Source: Marininema halotolerans (GTDB lineage Bacteria; Bacillota; Bacilli; Thermoactinomycetales; DSM-45169). From it: DNA of 64,000 nucleotides. Numbering within the stretch: the stretch's first letter is position 1; every line of letters begins with the position of its first letter. The stretch lies in the NCBI RefSeq assembly GCF_900116235.1, contig NZ_FPAA01000002.1:372001-436000 (forward strand), given 5' to 3'. The notes beneath the pieces are model-generated. The model ran no database searches, was not told the DNA's origin, and was given only the letters and a program-made list of their open reading frames with translations. Shown piece by piece: positions 54,120-64,000 of this stretch. The position numbers were made by a program, and so were the translations under genes.

Positions 54120-55028
54120 TTATTGTCTAGCCTTTTTATCCAAGTGATGAATACGAAGTTCCAGGATCGGATGGTACTCCGTTCCACAATGACTCACCAT
54201 CTTTTGCAAAACATCAATCGCTAGGGTGATCTCCCCCTTCTCCTCTAACATCGCTACATAATCCAACCCTGCGTACGGAGTAAGAAACTGGGGAGTCCAG
54301 TACTTCTCTGCAATTTGAATCAGCTCCTGACGCAATCCATGTCTAAACAACAGGGTCGTCACAGTCATAAGCGCCATCTCTTCTACCCATTCAGGAAGCT
54401 CCTCAACTTCACGATAACCCTGGGTCGAATCCAAAGCGAATTGGAACTGCTGGATGGCTTCCGCAATCCTTTTATCCTGTAAATATACGCGACCTAATTC
54501 TAGCTGAGGCCACCACGCCTCTTTATCTTCAGTAAACTCATGTAAAAGACGGGCCGCTTGTGCTGAATCCGACGTTGAACTTGCCAACATGCGAAGAGCC
54601 ATCCCTTGGTTTGGTTCTCTTTTTAACCCTTGGTGTAAGGCATCCACCATATCTTCAATCTTTTTATCCTCACCATACAGCCGAGCTAGATAGGTATAGG
54701 CTACACCTCTGTCAGGGAATCGATCGATACATTCTTTTAGAATCGTTTCCGCCTCAGGATAACTTTTAAAACGTTGTAGAATTAAACCCTTCAATAAAAG
54801 CGGTTCTTCCCCGCGGTCAGTTAGTTCCAATACGCGATTCACACTCTGCAGTGCCTCATTTAAAAAGCCATCCCGGTAAAGTTGGACAGCAAAGGCATAC
54901 AAATTCTCTGGGTGGTCCCATTCTGCTTGTATATTTTCTGGTATGACACGAAGACGAAATTCCTCACGATCCGTCCAAATTAGTTGACCAAACTCGTCAA
55001 ACAGTGGAATTTTCTTGTGTTCCTCCAA
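54120..55028 (-). CDS. TPR-repeat protein
   Basis: About 302 residues with several tetratricopeptide repeats between residues 50 and 200, seen as repeated helix pairs of about 34 residues (for example A-V-Q-L-Y-R-D-G-F-L-N-E-A-L-Q-S and A-Y-T-Y-L-A-R-L-Y-G-E-D). TPR proteins serve as binding scaffolds; no catalytic domain is present and no signal peptide. The open frame starts earlier, at GTG 55052 and ATG 55043, but TTG 55028 has GGGAGG seven bases ahead and is the best start. It stands alone, divergent from mnmA. Confidence 0.78.
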   Translation of the reverse strand: MEEHKKIPLFDEFGQLIWTDREEFRLRVIPENIQAEWDHPENLYAFAVQLYRDGFLNEALQSVNRVLELTDRGEEPLLLKGLILQRFKSYPEAETILKECIDRFPDRGVAYTYLARLYGEDKKIEDMVDALHQGLKREPNQGMALRMLASSTSDSAQAARLLHEFTEDKEAWWPQLELGRVYLQDKRIAEAIQQFQFALDSTQGYREVEELPEWVEEMALMTVTTLLFRHGLRQELIQIAEKYWTPQFLTPYAGLDYVAMLEEKGEITLAIDVLQKMVSHCGTEYHPILELRIHHLDKKARQ

Positions 55029-55221
55029 TGCCCATCCTCCCATTTCTTTCACGTTAGGATCTAGTTATCATTCAGACCTCTATCTATAGTGACAGATTTG
55101 CCGGTTGATGAACATACTACCCTTGACCCAATTCCACTCTGCCTCAGGTAGGATATTTCTACTACCGAAACTTCTTCCTCCGCTTCATTTTTGTTGCCAA
55201 TAGGTTTCCATTCTGAACCTG

Positions 55222-55230
55222 TGGTATAAT
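55222..55230 (+). promoter_or_regulatory. Extended -10 promoter of mnmA
   Basis: TGG directly ahead of a perfect TATAAT (55225-55230) makes an extended -10 element about 50 bases upstream of the mnmA start. No good -35 box is seen at the usual distance. Confidence 0.55.
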
Positions 55231-55276
55231 CATACGAATGGGGGTTTCCCCATTGAACTTTCGTATTCAGAGGTGA

Positions 55277-56380
<1,104 letters not shown>

Positions 56381-56382
56381 AG

Positions 56383-56412
56383 AAAGACCCCGTTCTCTAC
56401 GGGGTCTTTTTA
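56383..56412 (+). terminator. Terminator of mnmA
   Basis: AAAGACCCCG and CGGGGTCTTT around TTCTCTA with a T run. A second inverted repeat, GGATCC-GCCTCC with GGAGG-TTGGATCC, follows at 56420-56449. Confidence 0.92.
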
Positions 56413-56615
56413 TGGCAACCGGATCCGCCTCCAGACGGAGGTTGGATCCCTTCTGTAGTCCCTTTCCTAAACACTCACAATCCTCTAAACTAACGATAGA
56501 TCGATCATTTAGGAACTGATCACTTTAAACCCCCACTACATTCTTTGGTACTGTCCTCATTTACTATAGAAAGGAAGTGGCGCGGTGCACGTGCTAACGA
56601 GGTACCGCAACACCT

Positions 56616-57521
56616 ATGAGACTATTTTTTAATAAAGGTTCACTCTTCGCGTGTATCATTATCACCCTCGGTGTATTGTTTCTGCTGGAAAATGTAGGTG
56701 TGTTGCCAGTCCATGTGACGACATTGCTCTCCACTTGGTGGCCCGTTATCTTCTTCGTGTTGGCAACGTCAGCCTTTTTCCAAGGATTGCGACCTCTTTT
56801 TCGTAAACAACCACCGGATCTAGGACCCCTGATTGGGGGAACGGTTCTTTTTCTCATCGGTTGGAATTTCCTCGCAGATCAACTCCAACTTCCCTTTCTT
56901 CATTGGAAAACTGTCGCCAGTATTTTATGGCCACTTGCGATGATCTATTTTGGTTTACGGCTCCTCTTCCACCATCACATCCCTCATCGCCATTATGATC
57001 ACCGTTATCATCGCGACCATCATAGAAAGATGCGGCGAATGATTCGTGACGCAAGAAGACGAGGTTTTCATCACGCTCACCACTATGATGACGACAATGC
57101 CGCCCATGAAGCCGATCGAGCGTGTCGAGAGACCGCTAGAAAGTATCGTTCGCACCGAGGCGATCACATGATGTTAGGGGAAATCCGCATCGGGAAAGAA
57201 CCCTTTCACCTAGAAAATAAAGAATATTGGTTGGGTGCAGGATCCATCGATCTCAACCTCACACAAGCCATCATTCCTGATGAAGAAGTCACTCTTTCAG
57301 TGGATGCTTGGTTTGGTGAAATCCAGGTCTATATCCCTTCCCACGTACCTGTTAAGATCGATGCTTTTGTCCGAACAGGAAGCTTAAAAGTTCTCGAGAA
57401 CGTACATGCTGGCTTTTATCGGTACTCCAACACCCAAACACCTGATTTTGAAGAGGCTACAAAACGATTGGTGCTCAATCTATCGATTATGTGTGGAGAG
57501 ATCCGTGTGATCCGTGTATAA
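56616..57521 (+). CDS. liaF: LiaF-like membrane protein with His-rich linker
   Basis: The 301-residue protein has four short membrane helices (about 10-30, 40-57, 71-88, 100-118) and a C-terminal cell-wall-antibiotic-response domain (about 175-301) that matches LiaF/YvqF. Between them residues 119-160 hold 13 His in a run of His, Arg, Tyr and Asp. LiaF inhibits the LiaS kinase in the absence of envelope stress in Bacillus. The gene is followed by the kinase 12 bases on and the regulator, which confirms the identity. The His-rich linker faces the cytoplasm by the predicted topology and is not part of the usual LiaF. Confidence 0.85.
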   Translation: MRLFFNKGSLFACIIITLGVLFLLENVGVLPVHVTTLLSTWWPVIFFVLATSAFFQGLRPLFRKQPPDLGPLIGGTVLFLIGWNFLADQLQLPFLHWKTVASILWPLAMIYFGLRLLFHHHIPHRHYDHRYHRDHHRKMRRMIRDARRRGFHHAHHYDDDNAAHEADRACRETARKYRSHRGDHMMLGEIRIGKEPFHLENKEYWLGAGSIDLNLTQAIIPDEEVTLSVDAWFGEIQVYIPSHVPVKIDAFVRTGSLKVLENVHAGFYRYSNTQTPDFEEATKRLVLNLSIMCGEIRVIRV

Positions 57522-57533
57522 GGAGGAAGTAAT

Positions 57534-58601
57534 GTGATACGAAGACGAACAAAAAACCTTCGTTGGGAACTTTTATGGGCCTTTTTGCTGAACAACTTCG
57601 TAGCACTCCTCCTTTCCATTGGTGGATATCTCATAGTAAGAAGCACCCAGTCTATTCTATTAATGCACAGTGTTCTTATACTATCAGCCCTCGTTCCCGC
57701 ACTCTACTTTGGACTTTCCGAGAGCTCTCGTCTAAAAAAAAATCTACAACCTTTACGGGATGGTGCAGTATTTCTTGCCAACGGCAAACTCTCTCACCGT
57801 GTTCCCCAAGAGAGTGGCGCAGATATTATCGATGATATCGCCAACCAATGGAACCATATGGCTGAACGTTTAGAAACCCAAGTGGATACGCTACAAAAAC
57901 TATTAGCCCGTAATCGTGAATTAGCTGATCAATCGAAACAACTTGCCATTGTCGAAGAACGACAGCGCTTAGCTCGCGAACTCCATGACTCGGTCAGTCA
58001 GCAGCTCTTTGCTATCTCCATGACAGCCTCTGCCCTCGTCAATGTCTCGCAAAGCAGCTCAGGATTCCCGAAAGAACTGAAGCAACCGTTAGAGATGATG
58101 GAAGAAACCGCTGTCAAAGCACAAGATGAAATGCGCGCCCTTCTCCTCCATTTAAAACCCGTCGGTTTAGAAAACCAGGGACTAAAACCGGCTTTGGAAC
58201 AATTTCTTACCGAACTAACGGATCAGTACTCCATTAAACTGGATTGGGAGCTCGAGGAGATCCCATCCATCCGCCGGGGAATGGAAGAGCATCTTTTCCG
58301 TATTACTCAGGAAGCACTCTCCAACCTACTTCGTCATAGCGGCGCAAACCATGGCAGTATTCTCTTACAATCCCGTTCAGGAATGATTTCACTGGTTGTT
58401 GAAGATAACGGCATTGGCTTCTCTGAAAGTGATCGCAAGAAGTCTTCCTATGGATTGGCAACGATCCGTGAACGCACGCAAGAAATGGGAGGCGATATCC
58501 GTATCCTTTCGGTAAAAGAAAAGGGAACCCGGCTGGAAATACGCATTCCCTGTACGAATAAGGAGGAACAATCCCATGACAATTCGGACACTCATCGTTG
58601 A
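57534..58601 (+). CDS. liaS: LiaS-like sensor histidine kinase
   Basis: The 355-residue protein has two membrane helices (about 17-37 and 43-61) with a very short outer loop, a HAMP-like segment (70-125), the HisKA_3 dimerisation box with phospho-acceptor H151 in A-R-E-L-H-D-S-V-S-Q-Q-L, and an ATPase domain with D-N-G-I-G-F near 294 and a G-L-A-T-I-R-E-R box. This is the intramembrane-sensing type typical of LiaS/VraS, which respond to cell-wall antibiotics. It starts with GTG behind AAGGAGG and overlaps the regulator gene by 26 bases. Confidence 0.9.
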   Translation: MIRRRTKNLRWELLWAFLLNNFVALLLSIGGYLIVRSTQSILLMHSVLILSALVPALYFGLSESSRLKKNLQPLRDGAVFLANGKLSHRVPQESGADIIDDIANQWNHMAERLETQVDTLQKLLARNRELADQSKQLAIVEERQRLARELHDSVSQQLFAISMTASALVNVSQSSSGFPKELKQPLEMMEETAVKAQDEMRALLLHLKPVGLENQGLKPALEQFLTELTDQYSIKLDWELEEIPSIRRGMEEHLFRITQEALSNLLRHSGANHGSILLQSRSGMISLVVEDNGIGFSESDRKKSSYGLATIRERTQEMGGDIRILSVKEKGTRLEIRIPCTNKEEQSHDNSDTHR

Positions 58602-59214
58602 CGATCATGAAATGGTGCGTCGCGGCTTAGTTGCCTACCTAATGACACAACCCGATATAGAACTGGTCGGTGAAGCTGCGAGTGGACATGAAGCCGTTAC
58701 CCTCCTTTCAAAAACGCAACCTGATGTGGTGTTGATGGATTTAGTGATGGAGAACATGGACGGTGTTGAGGCAACCAAGGAAGCTGCTCGTGTCAGTCCA
58801 AATACCCGAGTCGTTGTTTTAACAAGCTATCTCAATGATGATAAGTTATTCCCCGTGTTAGAAGCCGGGGCGTTCAGCTATATCTTAAAAACTTCACGGG
58901 CACCGGAGATTGCTGAAGCCATTCGTAAGGCAGCGATTGGCCAAGCAACGATCGAACCACGTGTATCCGAAAAGATCCTTCATCGTATGAAAGAAATCTC
59001 CACAAAGCCCCTTTATGAGGAGCTCACCGAAAGGGAAAGGGAAGTCCTCTCTTTATTAGGTCAAGCAAAGACAAATCAACAAATCGCTGACACCTTATAC
59101 ATTGGAGTCAAAACCGTCAAAACCCATGTAAGCAACATTCTGGCGAAATTATGTTTAGAAGATCGTACCCAAGCCGCTGTCTACGCGGTAGAAAATGGTT
59201 TGCATAAAAGGTAA
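58576..59214 (+). CDS. liaR: LiaR-like response regulator (NarL/LuxR type)
   Basis: The 212-residue protein has a receiver domain with D-D at 9-10, phospho-acceptor D55 in V-L-M-D, T82 and K104, and a LuxR-type helix-turn-helix at about 145-205 (L-T-E-R-E-R-E-V-L-S-L-L, then Q-Q-I-A-D-T-L and V-K-T-H-V-S-N-I). It should be phosphorylated by the kinase of the overlapping gene and control envelope stress genes. AAGGAGG precedes the start inside the kinase gene, and a terminator follows the stop. Confidence 0.92.
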   Translation: MTIRTLIVDDHEMVRRGLVAYLMTQPDIELVGEAASGHEAVTLLSKTQPDVVLMDLVMENMDGVEATKEAARVSPNTRVVVLTSYLNDDKLFPVLEAGAFSYILKTSRAPEIAEAIRKAAIGQATIEPRVSEKILHRMKEISTKPLYEELTEREREVLSLLGQAKTNQQIADTLYIGVKTVKTHVSNILAKLCLEDRTQAAVYAVENGLHKR

Positions 59215-59230
59215 TAAGGCTTTTGCACAA

Positions 59231-59276
59231 AAAATGCTCCTTGGATGGCTGTTTTAGCCAAACCAAGGAGCATTTC
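59231..59276. terminator. Bidirectional terminator between liaR and the subtilase gene
   Basis: AAATGCTCCTTGG and CCAAGGAGCATTT pair over 13 bp, with an inner TGGCT/AGCCA stem around the loop. It lies between convergent stops. Confidence 0.88.
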
Positions 59277-59286
59277 CTCTTCCTAT

Positions 59287-61413
59287 TTATTGAACACGAT
59301 AGTGTAACGGAATGCGGATCTTGTTCCCCTCTTCCGTACGTACATGGATATACCCTTGTAGATCGTTACCGGCTTCCTCTGCCGTAGGAGCAATGGTTAC
59401 TTTAATGGTTCCTTTTTTCCCTTTTGCCAGGTGGAGAGATGTCGTGCTCAGTTTTGCTAAGTGTTTATTTACACGAATTTGATAGGTTTGTTCTGTTTTC
59501 GTAGTATTTTTGAGGGTGATTTTCATGGTTTTTTCTTTTTCTTTATCTACCAAACCAAAACTCAAACTAGAGGGATATGCCATCGCAGGAGTGTACAACG
59601 CTTTAAAGACGTTGATAATGCCACCGCCTACTTCTAATGGCTTCGTTTCCCCACCTTTAATATTACGACCGGTCCCCATGAGGGCTGCCTTGATATCCTC
59701 GGGCTTCCAATTCGGGCGTGCTTCCTTCAACAAGGCGGCTGCTCCAGCAACATGAGGGGCGGCCATGGATGTACCATTGTAGGAAGCAAGCCCTCCTCCA
59801 ACCACACTCGAATATACATTGACACCTACACCCGCGACATCTGGTTTTAGTGTATTGTTCACCGTAGGTCCACGGGATGAGAAGGACGCCAAGGTTTTAG
59901 CATTTTCGCTTTTGAAATCTTGTAAAGCATCCGGAGCCATCTTGACTGAGACATCTTCTCCCTGACGAATCATATTTCCGTCCTCTTGGGAAACCATCAC
60001 AGCAGGGATGGTTACTTTTTCTTCAATGGTCATTCCGGAGGGGTCGCCTGTCACATTATTGGTGATAATGACTCCCGCTGCTCCTTTTTCTTGGGCGTTA
60101 AACGCTTTAATGGTAAAGGTACAATCGCCTCGCTTGATGACGGCAATTTTCCCAGTGAGATCGCCAGCAATCCCCGAACAGGCTTTGCCATCTCCGTCCT
60201 CGACAATTACTCGTTCACCCTTGATCTCTTTCGTGACTGCCCCTCCTGGAGAAGCATTAGCTACCGCCACTGATTGTTCCTTACCACCTTGAAGAATTTG
60301 AATCGATTGTCCAATAAAATGTCCGTTGGCAACCGCGGCCACTGTGATCGCTTTTTCCGCTGTTCCTGGGGAGCCAATTGTCATGGGTCCTGGTCCACTG
60401 TTTCCTGCAGATAATACCATGGTCATCCCTGCATCTGACGCATCGTTAACGATCTCCGTCAATAGATCAAATCCTGGCTCTGCAGGTCCTCCTAAGCTCA
60501 TGTTTGCGATATCCATTCCATCTTTTACGGCTGCTTCAATCGCTGCTGCAATATAAATGCTTTCAGCTGAACAACCATTACATGGGAACACATTATAGTT
60601 GCCCAGGTACGCCTTTGGCGCCACCCCTGAAAGCCGTGACTTCGCTGCTCCACTGGGATCCTTGTACCCACTTTTCCCAGCAATCGTTCCTGATACATGC
60701 GTACCGTGACTTCCGATTGCTTTCGGTGTTGCATTGGCATCGGGACTAAATACACGGGCAGCAATCACCTTATTGGATGTGAAAGCTTTCCACTCATCCT
60801 TCCCCACTTTAGGAAAACCCTCAGGCATCTTTAACGAATCATCTGTTAAAAACGGGTGATCTTGATCGATACCACTATCGATCACCGCTACTTTCACTCC
60901 AGCGCCTTTGTACCCCATGGTCCACATGGGTCGGTCATTAATAATTCCATGGCTGGCATTCATCGCTGGGCGATACTGGATGCTTTTAACGACTCGCTTA
61001 ACACCAGGACCTTGTTTTAAAACTGCGGGATTAACCCCATTCGCCTTTACCGCTACCCCATTCAACGTCAAGGAGTAATTCTCAACCACCTTCGCTTTAC
61101 CTGCTTTTGTTTTTAACCAGTTATTATATTGTCCACGTTTATTAGAGAGGTATTTCTCATATGCTTTTACATTGGGTTCCTGAGCATTTAATTGTTCGCC
61201 CTTCGCTACCCGGGTGGCCTTTAATCCCTTAATATCCCCTTTATAATCAGCCACGGGCTCATTTTTCAACTCAACAAAATAGTAGCCACTTTTCCCATCG
61301 CTTTTTTCTTCAGCATCTGTATTCGGATCCCACGCCTGGACCGGTGATGTAAAGCTAGATAACGCAACCATGCATACCAACAGAATCAGAGAAAACCACC
61401 AATTCTTCTTCAT
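59287..61413 (-). CDS. Secreted subtilisin-like serine protease with PA domain (Vpr-like)
   Basis: The 708-residue protein has a signal peptide (1-27, cut after V-Q-A), an I9-type propeptide (about 45-150), the S8 catalytic domain with Asp in A-V-I-D-S-G-I-D near 177, His in G-S-H-G-T-H-V near 236 and Ser in G-T-S-M-A-A-P near 549, an inserted protease-associated domain (about 370-480) and a C-terminal beta-sandwich (about 600-708). The layout matches Vpr of Bacillus. It acts outside the cell, probably in nutrient release or processing of secreted peptides. GGGGG lies ahead of the ATG. Two Cys in the C-N-G-C loop near 280 may form a disulfide. Confidence 0.93.
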   Translation of the reverse strand: MKKNWWFSLILLVCMVALSSFTSPVQAWDPNTDAEEKSDGKSGYYFVELKNEPVADYKGDIKGLKATRVAKGEQLNAQEPNVKAYEKYLSNKRGQYNNWLKTKAGKAKVVENYSLTLNGVAVKANGVNPAVLKQGPGVKRVVKSIQYRPAMNASHGIINDRPMWTMGYKGAGVKVAVIDSGIDQDHPFLTDDSLKMPEGFPKVGKDEWKAFTSNKVIAARVFSPDANATPKAIGSHGTHVSGTIAGKSGYKDPSGAAKSRLSGVAPKAYLGNYNVFPCNGCSAESIYIAAAIEAAVKDGMDIANMSLGGPAEPGFDLLTEIVNDASDAGMTMVLSAGNSGPGPMTIGSPGTAEKAITVAAVANGHFIGQSIQILQGGKEQSVAVANASPGGAVTKEIKGERVIVEDGDGKACSGIAGDLTGKIAVIKRGDCTFTIKAFNAQEKGAAGVIITNNVTGDPSGMTIEEKVTIPAVMVSQEDGNMIRQGEDVSVKMAPDALQDFKSENAKTLASFSSRGPTVNNTLKPDVAGVGVNVYSSVVGGGLASYNGTSMAAPHVAGAAALLKEARPNWKPEDIKAALMGTGRNIKGGETKPLEVGGGIINVFKALYTPAMAYPSSLSFGLVDKEKEKTMKITLKNTTKTEQTYQIRVNKHLAKLSTTSLHLAKGKKGTIKVTIAPTAEEAGNDLQGYIHVRTEEGNKIRIPLHYRVQ

Positions 61414-61647
61414 GTTTGTCCCCCTTGATAGAAACCAGAATCATCAGACCATTACTAATACGATAAAAAATACCCAAATACCTCCCTTTAAATAGTGATA
61501 AATTCGGATATTTTATTTTTATTTCCAATTTAATTCAACAATAAAATAAAAGCACACTCCAACTCAATTATTTATATAATTACTACATACAAATCAATGG
61601 ATTTATTAAGTATCGTAGGGTGTATCCCATCCAGGGAGGGACGTATT

Positions 61648-63096
61648 TTGCGTAGCCACTTTGACCTTCGACGGAAGTCTACAAAAACCCCTAAGACTGC
61701 TCAAAGAAGATTAACGCTGATCGGGTGGTGGAAACGATTATTTTTTCTTTTGTTTTTCCTGTTGTTGCTAGGAGGGAGCTTTTGGGTTGGAAGAGTCTTG
61801 ATAGCAAGCAAGCTATATGAACCGCAAAAAATCTCCACCCACGGAGCTCTACCTACGGACCCTCTAGATGATCCACGCATCAAAGAGAGTGGACCTGAAT
61901 CACCTAACATGGCGATCGATGAATCGGATAACCCCGCCGATTGGTGGACACCTGGAAGAAGGCCACCGTTTCTTGGGCCAACGGACTCCATAAAAAGACC
62001 ACTCGAACTACCTCCTAACACTCAGCAAATCCTGCACAATAACTGGCGAAATCCGAGTCAATCACATCAACCACAGCCATCGATGTTCCAGTCCTCCAAT
62101 CCACCTCCACTCTCTTTGTGGTGGAAACAACACCCGCTCCCTCATTCCTTCAAAGGAAAATTGCATTTATCCGTCTGGCTGCCCTGGTGGGAGAGTAACA
62201 AGACATCTACCCTTTTGACCAAACATGCGACCCAAATTGATGAGATTAACCCCCTCGGCTACGATTTAACGCCTGATGGAACCATTCATCTACGTAAAGG
62301 GGCAAGCCTCAGCAAAAGAGTCATCCAAACCGCACACCGATCAAAAATGACGATTATCCCGGTATTGGGAAACGTAAATTCCCCGTCCATGACGCATACG
62401 CTTCTAAAGACGGACAAGCAGCGTAAAAAAATCGTCCATCATATTACTCAATGGGTAGAATGGAATCATTTTGATGGGGTGGAGATTCAATTCCAACCCC
62501 TATTCGAAAAAGATCGGGACTATTTCTGTCTTTTTATTGAAGAGTTAGCCTTCTCCCTTCATCAACATCACCGTTCTCTGGCTGTTTCTGTTCACCCGAA
62601 AACCTCTACTCCAGGAGAAACAGCACCCCAACGTGCTCAAGATTGGAAGCGAATCGGCAAAGCTGCTGATCATGTAAAAATAATGGCTTGGAATTACAGT
62701 TGGGGAGAGCCTGGACCATCCGCTCCTTCGAACTGGCTTGAACACGTGCTTACCCTAGCAGAACAAGAAATTCCAGACAAAAAGATCACCATCAGCTTGT
62801 CTGCTCAGGGTTACTACTGGTCCAAAACGAATCGTCAATTCCCTCTTCTTTATAATCAACTAAAACAATGGCAACAAGCAGGGGCCCATCCACTTCAAAC
62901 AAAGCATGGGGAAGATCCCTGTTATCGATTGGTTAAGTCCTCTACTCCCTTCACGGGATGTGTTCCCGACTCGCTGAGTATCCATTCTAAGCTCCAACTA
63001 ATTCTGCACGATCACCCTCATATCCACAGGTGGTCGCTCTGGTATCTTGGTGCAGAAGACCCGAATGTATGGCCATTGTTAGCAAAGGACCCCTAA
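61648..63096 (+). CDS. Membrane-anchored GH18-fold protein with degenerate catalytic motif
   Basis: About 482 residues: a basic N-terminus, one membrane helix (about residues 30-52), a Pro/Asn/Gln-rich linker to about 180, and a glycosyl hydrolase family 18-like barrel. The barrel has the F-D-G-V-E-I-Q-F-Q segment where active GH18 enzymes show F-D-G-x-D-x-D-x-E, and later M-A-W-N-Y-S-W-G-E-P-G. The acid Glu is replaced by Gln, so chitinase-type activity is unlikely; it may bind peptidoglycan or spore cortex glycans as YaaH/SleL relatives do. Start chosen at TTG 61648, seven bases after GGGAGGG; the frame opens at an ATG 51 bases earlier that has no ribosome binding site. Confidence 0.75.
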   Translation: MRSHFDLRRKSTKTPKTAQRRLTLIGWWKRLFFLLFFLLLLGGSFWVGRVLIASKLYEPQKISTHGALPTDPLDDPRIKESGPESPNMAIDESDNPADWWTPGRRPPFLGPTDSIKRPLELPPNTQQILHNNWRNPSQSHQPQPSMFQSSNPPPLSLWWKQHPLPHSFKGKLHLSVWLPWWESNKTSTLLTKHATQIDEINPLGYDLTPDGTIHLRKGASLSKRVIQTAHRSKMTIIPVLGNVNSPSMTHTLLKTDKQRKKIVHHITQWVEWNHFDGVEIQFQPLFEKDRDYFCLFIEELAFSLHQHHRSLAVSVHPKTSTPGETAPQRAQDWKRIGKAADHVKIMAWNYSWGEPGPSAPSNWLEHVLTLAEQEIPDKKITISLSAQGYYWSKTNRQFPLLYNQLKQWQQAGAHPLQTKHGEDPCYRLVKSSTPFTGCVPDSLSIHSKLQLILHDHPHIHRWSLWYLGAEDPNVWPLLAKDP

Positions 63097-63109
63097 CAAA
63101 CAACACAAC

Positions 63110-63141
63110 AAAAAAAGCACCGAGAAAATCTCGGTGCTTTT
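63110..63141. terminator. Bidirectional terminator next to the tRNA gene
   Basis: AAAAGCACCGAG and CTCGGTGCTTTT around AAAAT, with T runs on both sides; ends both the GH18-like gene and the tRNA transcript. Confidence 0.9.
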
Positions 63142-63143
63142 GG

Positions 63144-63217
<74 letters not shown>

Positions 63218-63327
63218 ATATTTCTATGATCTGTCTTTGTCAACGTCGCCTGGTTCATCAACAGCGACAAGATATATATTATAATAGGCGTATCCTTAAG
63301 TCAAGGCTTTTTCACAACAAAAATAAT

Positions 63328-64000
63328 TTAATCCACAATGCCATATTCATCGATGTGAACACGACATGTGATCTTCACCTTAATATGTGGATACTGCTTC
63401 GACCAAGCCTTGGCATCGAAGTGTCGATCATGTATTCGAGCCGCTTCACTATAGCCTAACGGATCAACGTTCCAGCGTTGCAGTTTCTGAATTAGCTTCT
63501 GACCTTGATACTGCAGTTCTTTTTCTACAAGGTGTTCTAACTCCGGAATTACCTTATCCGTCGCTTGTCGTACACCATGAATCTCTTCGAGATTCCCATG
63601 AATATCTAATTTCACATGAACCGAGGGCATATTGCCTGATTGCACAACCTTAATTTTACGGTGAATCTCTGTTACCCGAAGAAAACCCATTACCCCCTTC
63701 TTCGTAACAAATTTCACCCCAGTTGATTCTGTTCGATCCCAGTGCATGAAGGTGAATATCGCCATTTCCTGGATGGTTTCGATCTTCCCTTTCATTTTTC
63801 CTTTCTTAAATAAAGCCATCCCTTTAAGCATTGGCTTTCTTTGTTCCAAGGTTAACAAGGGAAGCCATGGATCCCCATTTTCGCGATAATAAACATTGAT
63901 GAAATGATGAAAGTTGGTATCCGGAATGCGTCCATGCTCAATATTGTGTTGAATTAACTTTGCGATCGACTCTCCAATCTCCTTTTTCTTAATCGCTTTT
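63328..64000 (-). CDS. Ger(x)C-family spore germination protein, C-terminal part
   Basis: The frame runs to the right edge of the window, so the N-terminus with its lipoprotein signal is missing; about 223 residues remain. The visible part shows D-P-W-L-P-L-L, then G-M-A-L-F-K-K-G-K-M-K-G-K, the typical start of the GerAC C-terminal domain, and near the end V-D-P-L-G-Y and K-V-K-I-T-C-R-V-H. GerAC-type lipoproteins form the C subunit of the germinant receptors in the spore inner membrane. The A and B subunit genes should lie upstream, outside the window. The usual H-P-x-x-W segment appears here as K-A-W-S-K-Q-Y-P. Confidence 0.85.
   Translation of the reverse strand, partial: KAIKKKEIGESIAKLIQHNIEHGRIPDTNFHHFINVYYRENGDPWLPLLTLEQRKPMLKGMALFKKGKMKGKIETIQEMAIFTFMHWDRTESTGVKFVTKKGVMGFLRVTEIHRKIKVVQSGNMPSVHVKLDIHGNLEEIHGVRQATDKVIPELEHLVEKELQYQGQKLIQKLQRWNVDPLGYSEAARIHDRHFDAKAWSKQYPHIKVKITCRVHIDEYGIVD

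Overview
The window comes from a spore-forming Gram-positive bacterium of the Bacilli. The sequence shows GerP-like and Ger(x)C germination genes, a LiaFSR-type envelope stress system, PepV, a Vpr-like subtilase and strong AGGAGG ribosome binding sites with several TTG/GTG starts. A member of the Thermoactinomycetaceae or a relative would fit, but that is inference. The left third is dominated by one large biosynthetic operon; the rest is mostly chromosomal housekeeping plus a small accessory island.

Region 1 (1-1.5 kb): the tail of an AI-2E-type transporter, a small basic hypothetical protein and a MOSC-domain protein. Region 2 (1.5-32.3 kb): six closely packed minus-strand genes forming a hybrid NRPS/PKS operon, read from a type II thioesterase down to a 4093-residue NRPS. 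The parts assemble into a consistent line: starter C-A(Asn)-T-E; C-A-T-E-C-A-T-C-A(Asp)-T-C; half-C-A-T-C-A-T; KS-AT-ACP-R. The first module reads as N-acyl-D-Asn. The next gene fuses an extracytoplasmic SxxK serine peptidase with three membrane helices to an ABC exporter. That pairing is the hallmark of prodrug maturation as in colibactin (ClbN/ClbP) and zwittermicin (ZmaM). The chain would be released reductively by the terminal R domain. I do not recognise the product.

Region 3 (32.3-37 kb): a 1.16 kb gap holding a broken small membrane-protein gene, then a membrane fatty-acid-desaturase-like enzyme, a serine hydrolase and an isocitrate lyase/PEP-mutase family enzyme. Region 4 (36.6-39.5 kb): a candidate RiPP locus. 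A 20-residue peptide with near-consensus promoter and ribosome binding site is followed by a strong stem-loop, an E1-like ThiF enzyme with an N-terminal RRE-like domain, and an MFS exporter with its own promoter. Region 5 (39.8-41.6 kb): two tandem duplicated alpha/beta hydrolases.

Region 6 (42-64 kb): dipeptidase PepV, inositol monophosphatase, zinc-dependent phospholipase C-like protein, GerPA-like protein, phosphate transporter with its DUF47 partner, an MMPL exporter, asparagine synthetase, two small hypotheticals, a TPR protein, MnmA, LiaFSR-like genes, a secreted subtilase, a GH18-fold protein with a degenerate catalytic motif, tRNA-Arg(ACG) and the C-terminal part of a Ger(x)C protein. 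No CRISPR array, rRNA gene or intact insertion sequence was seen.
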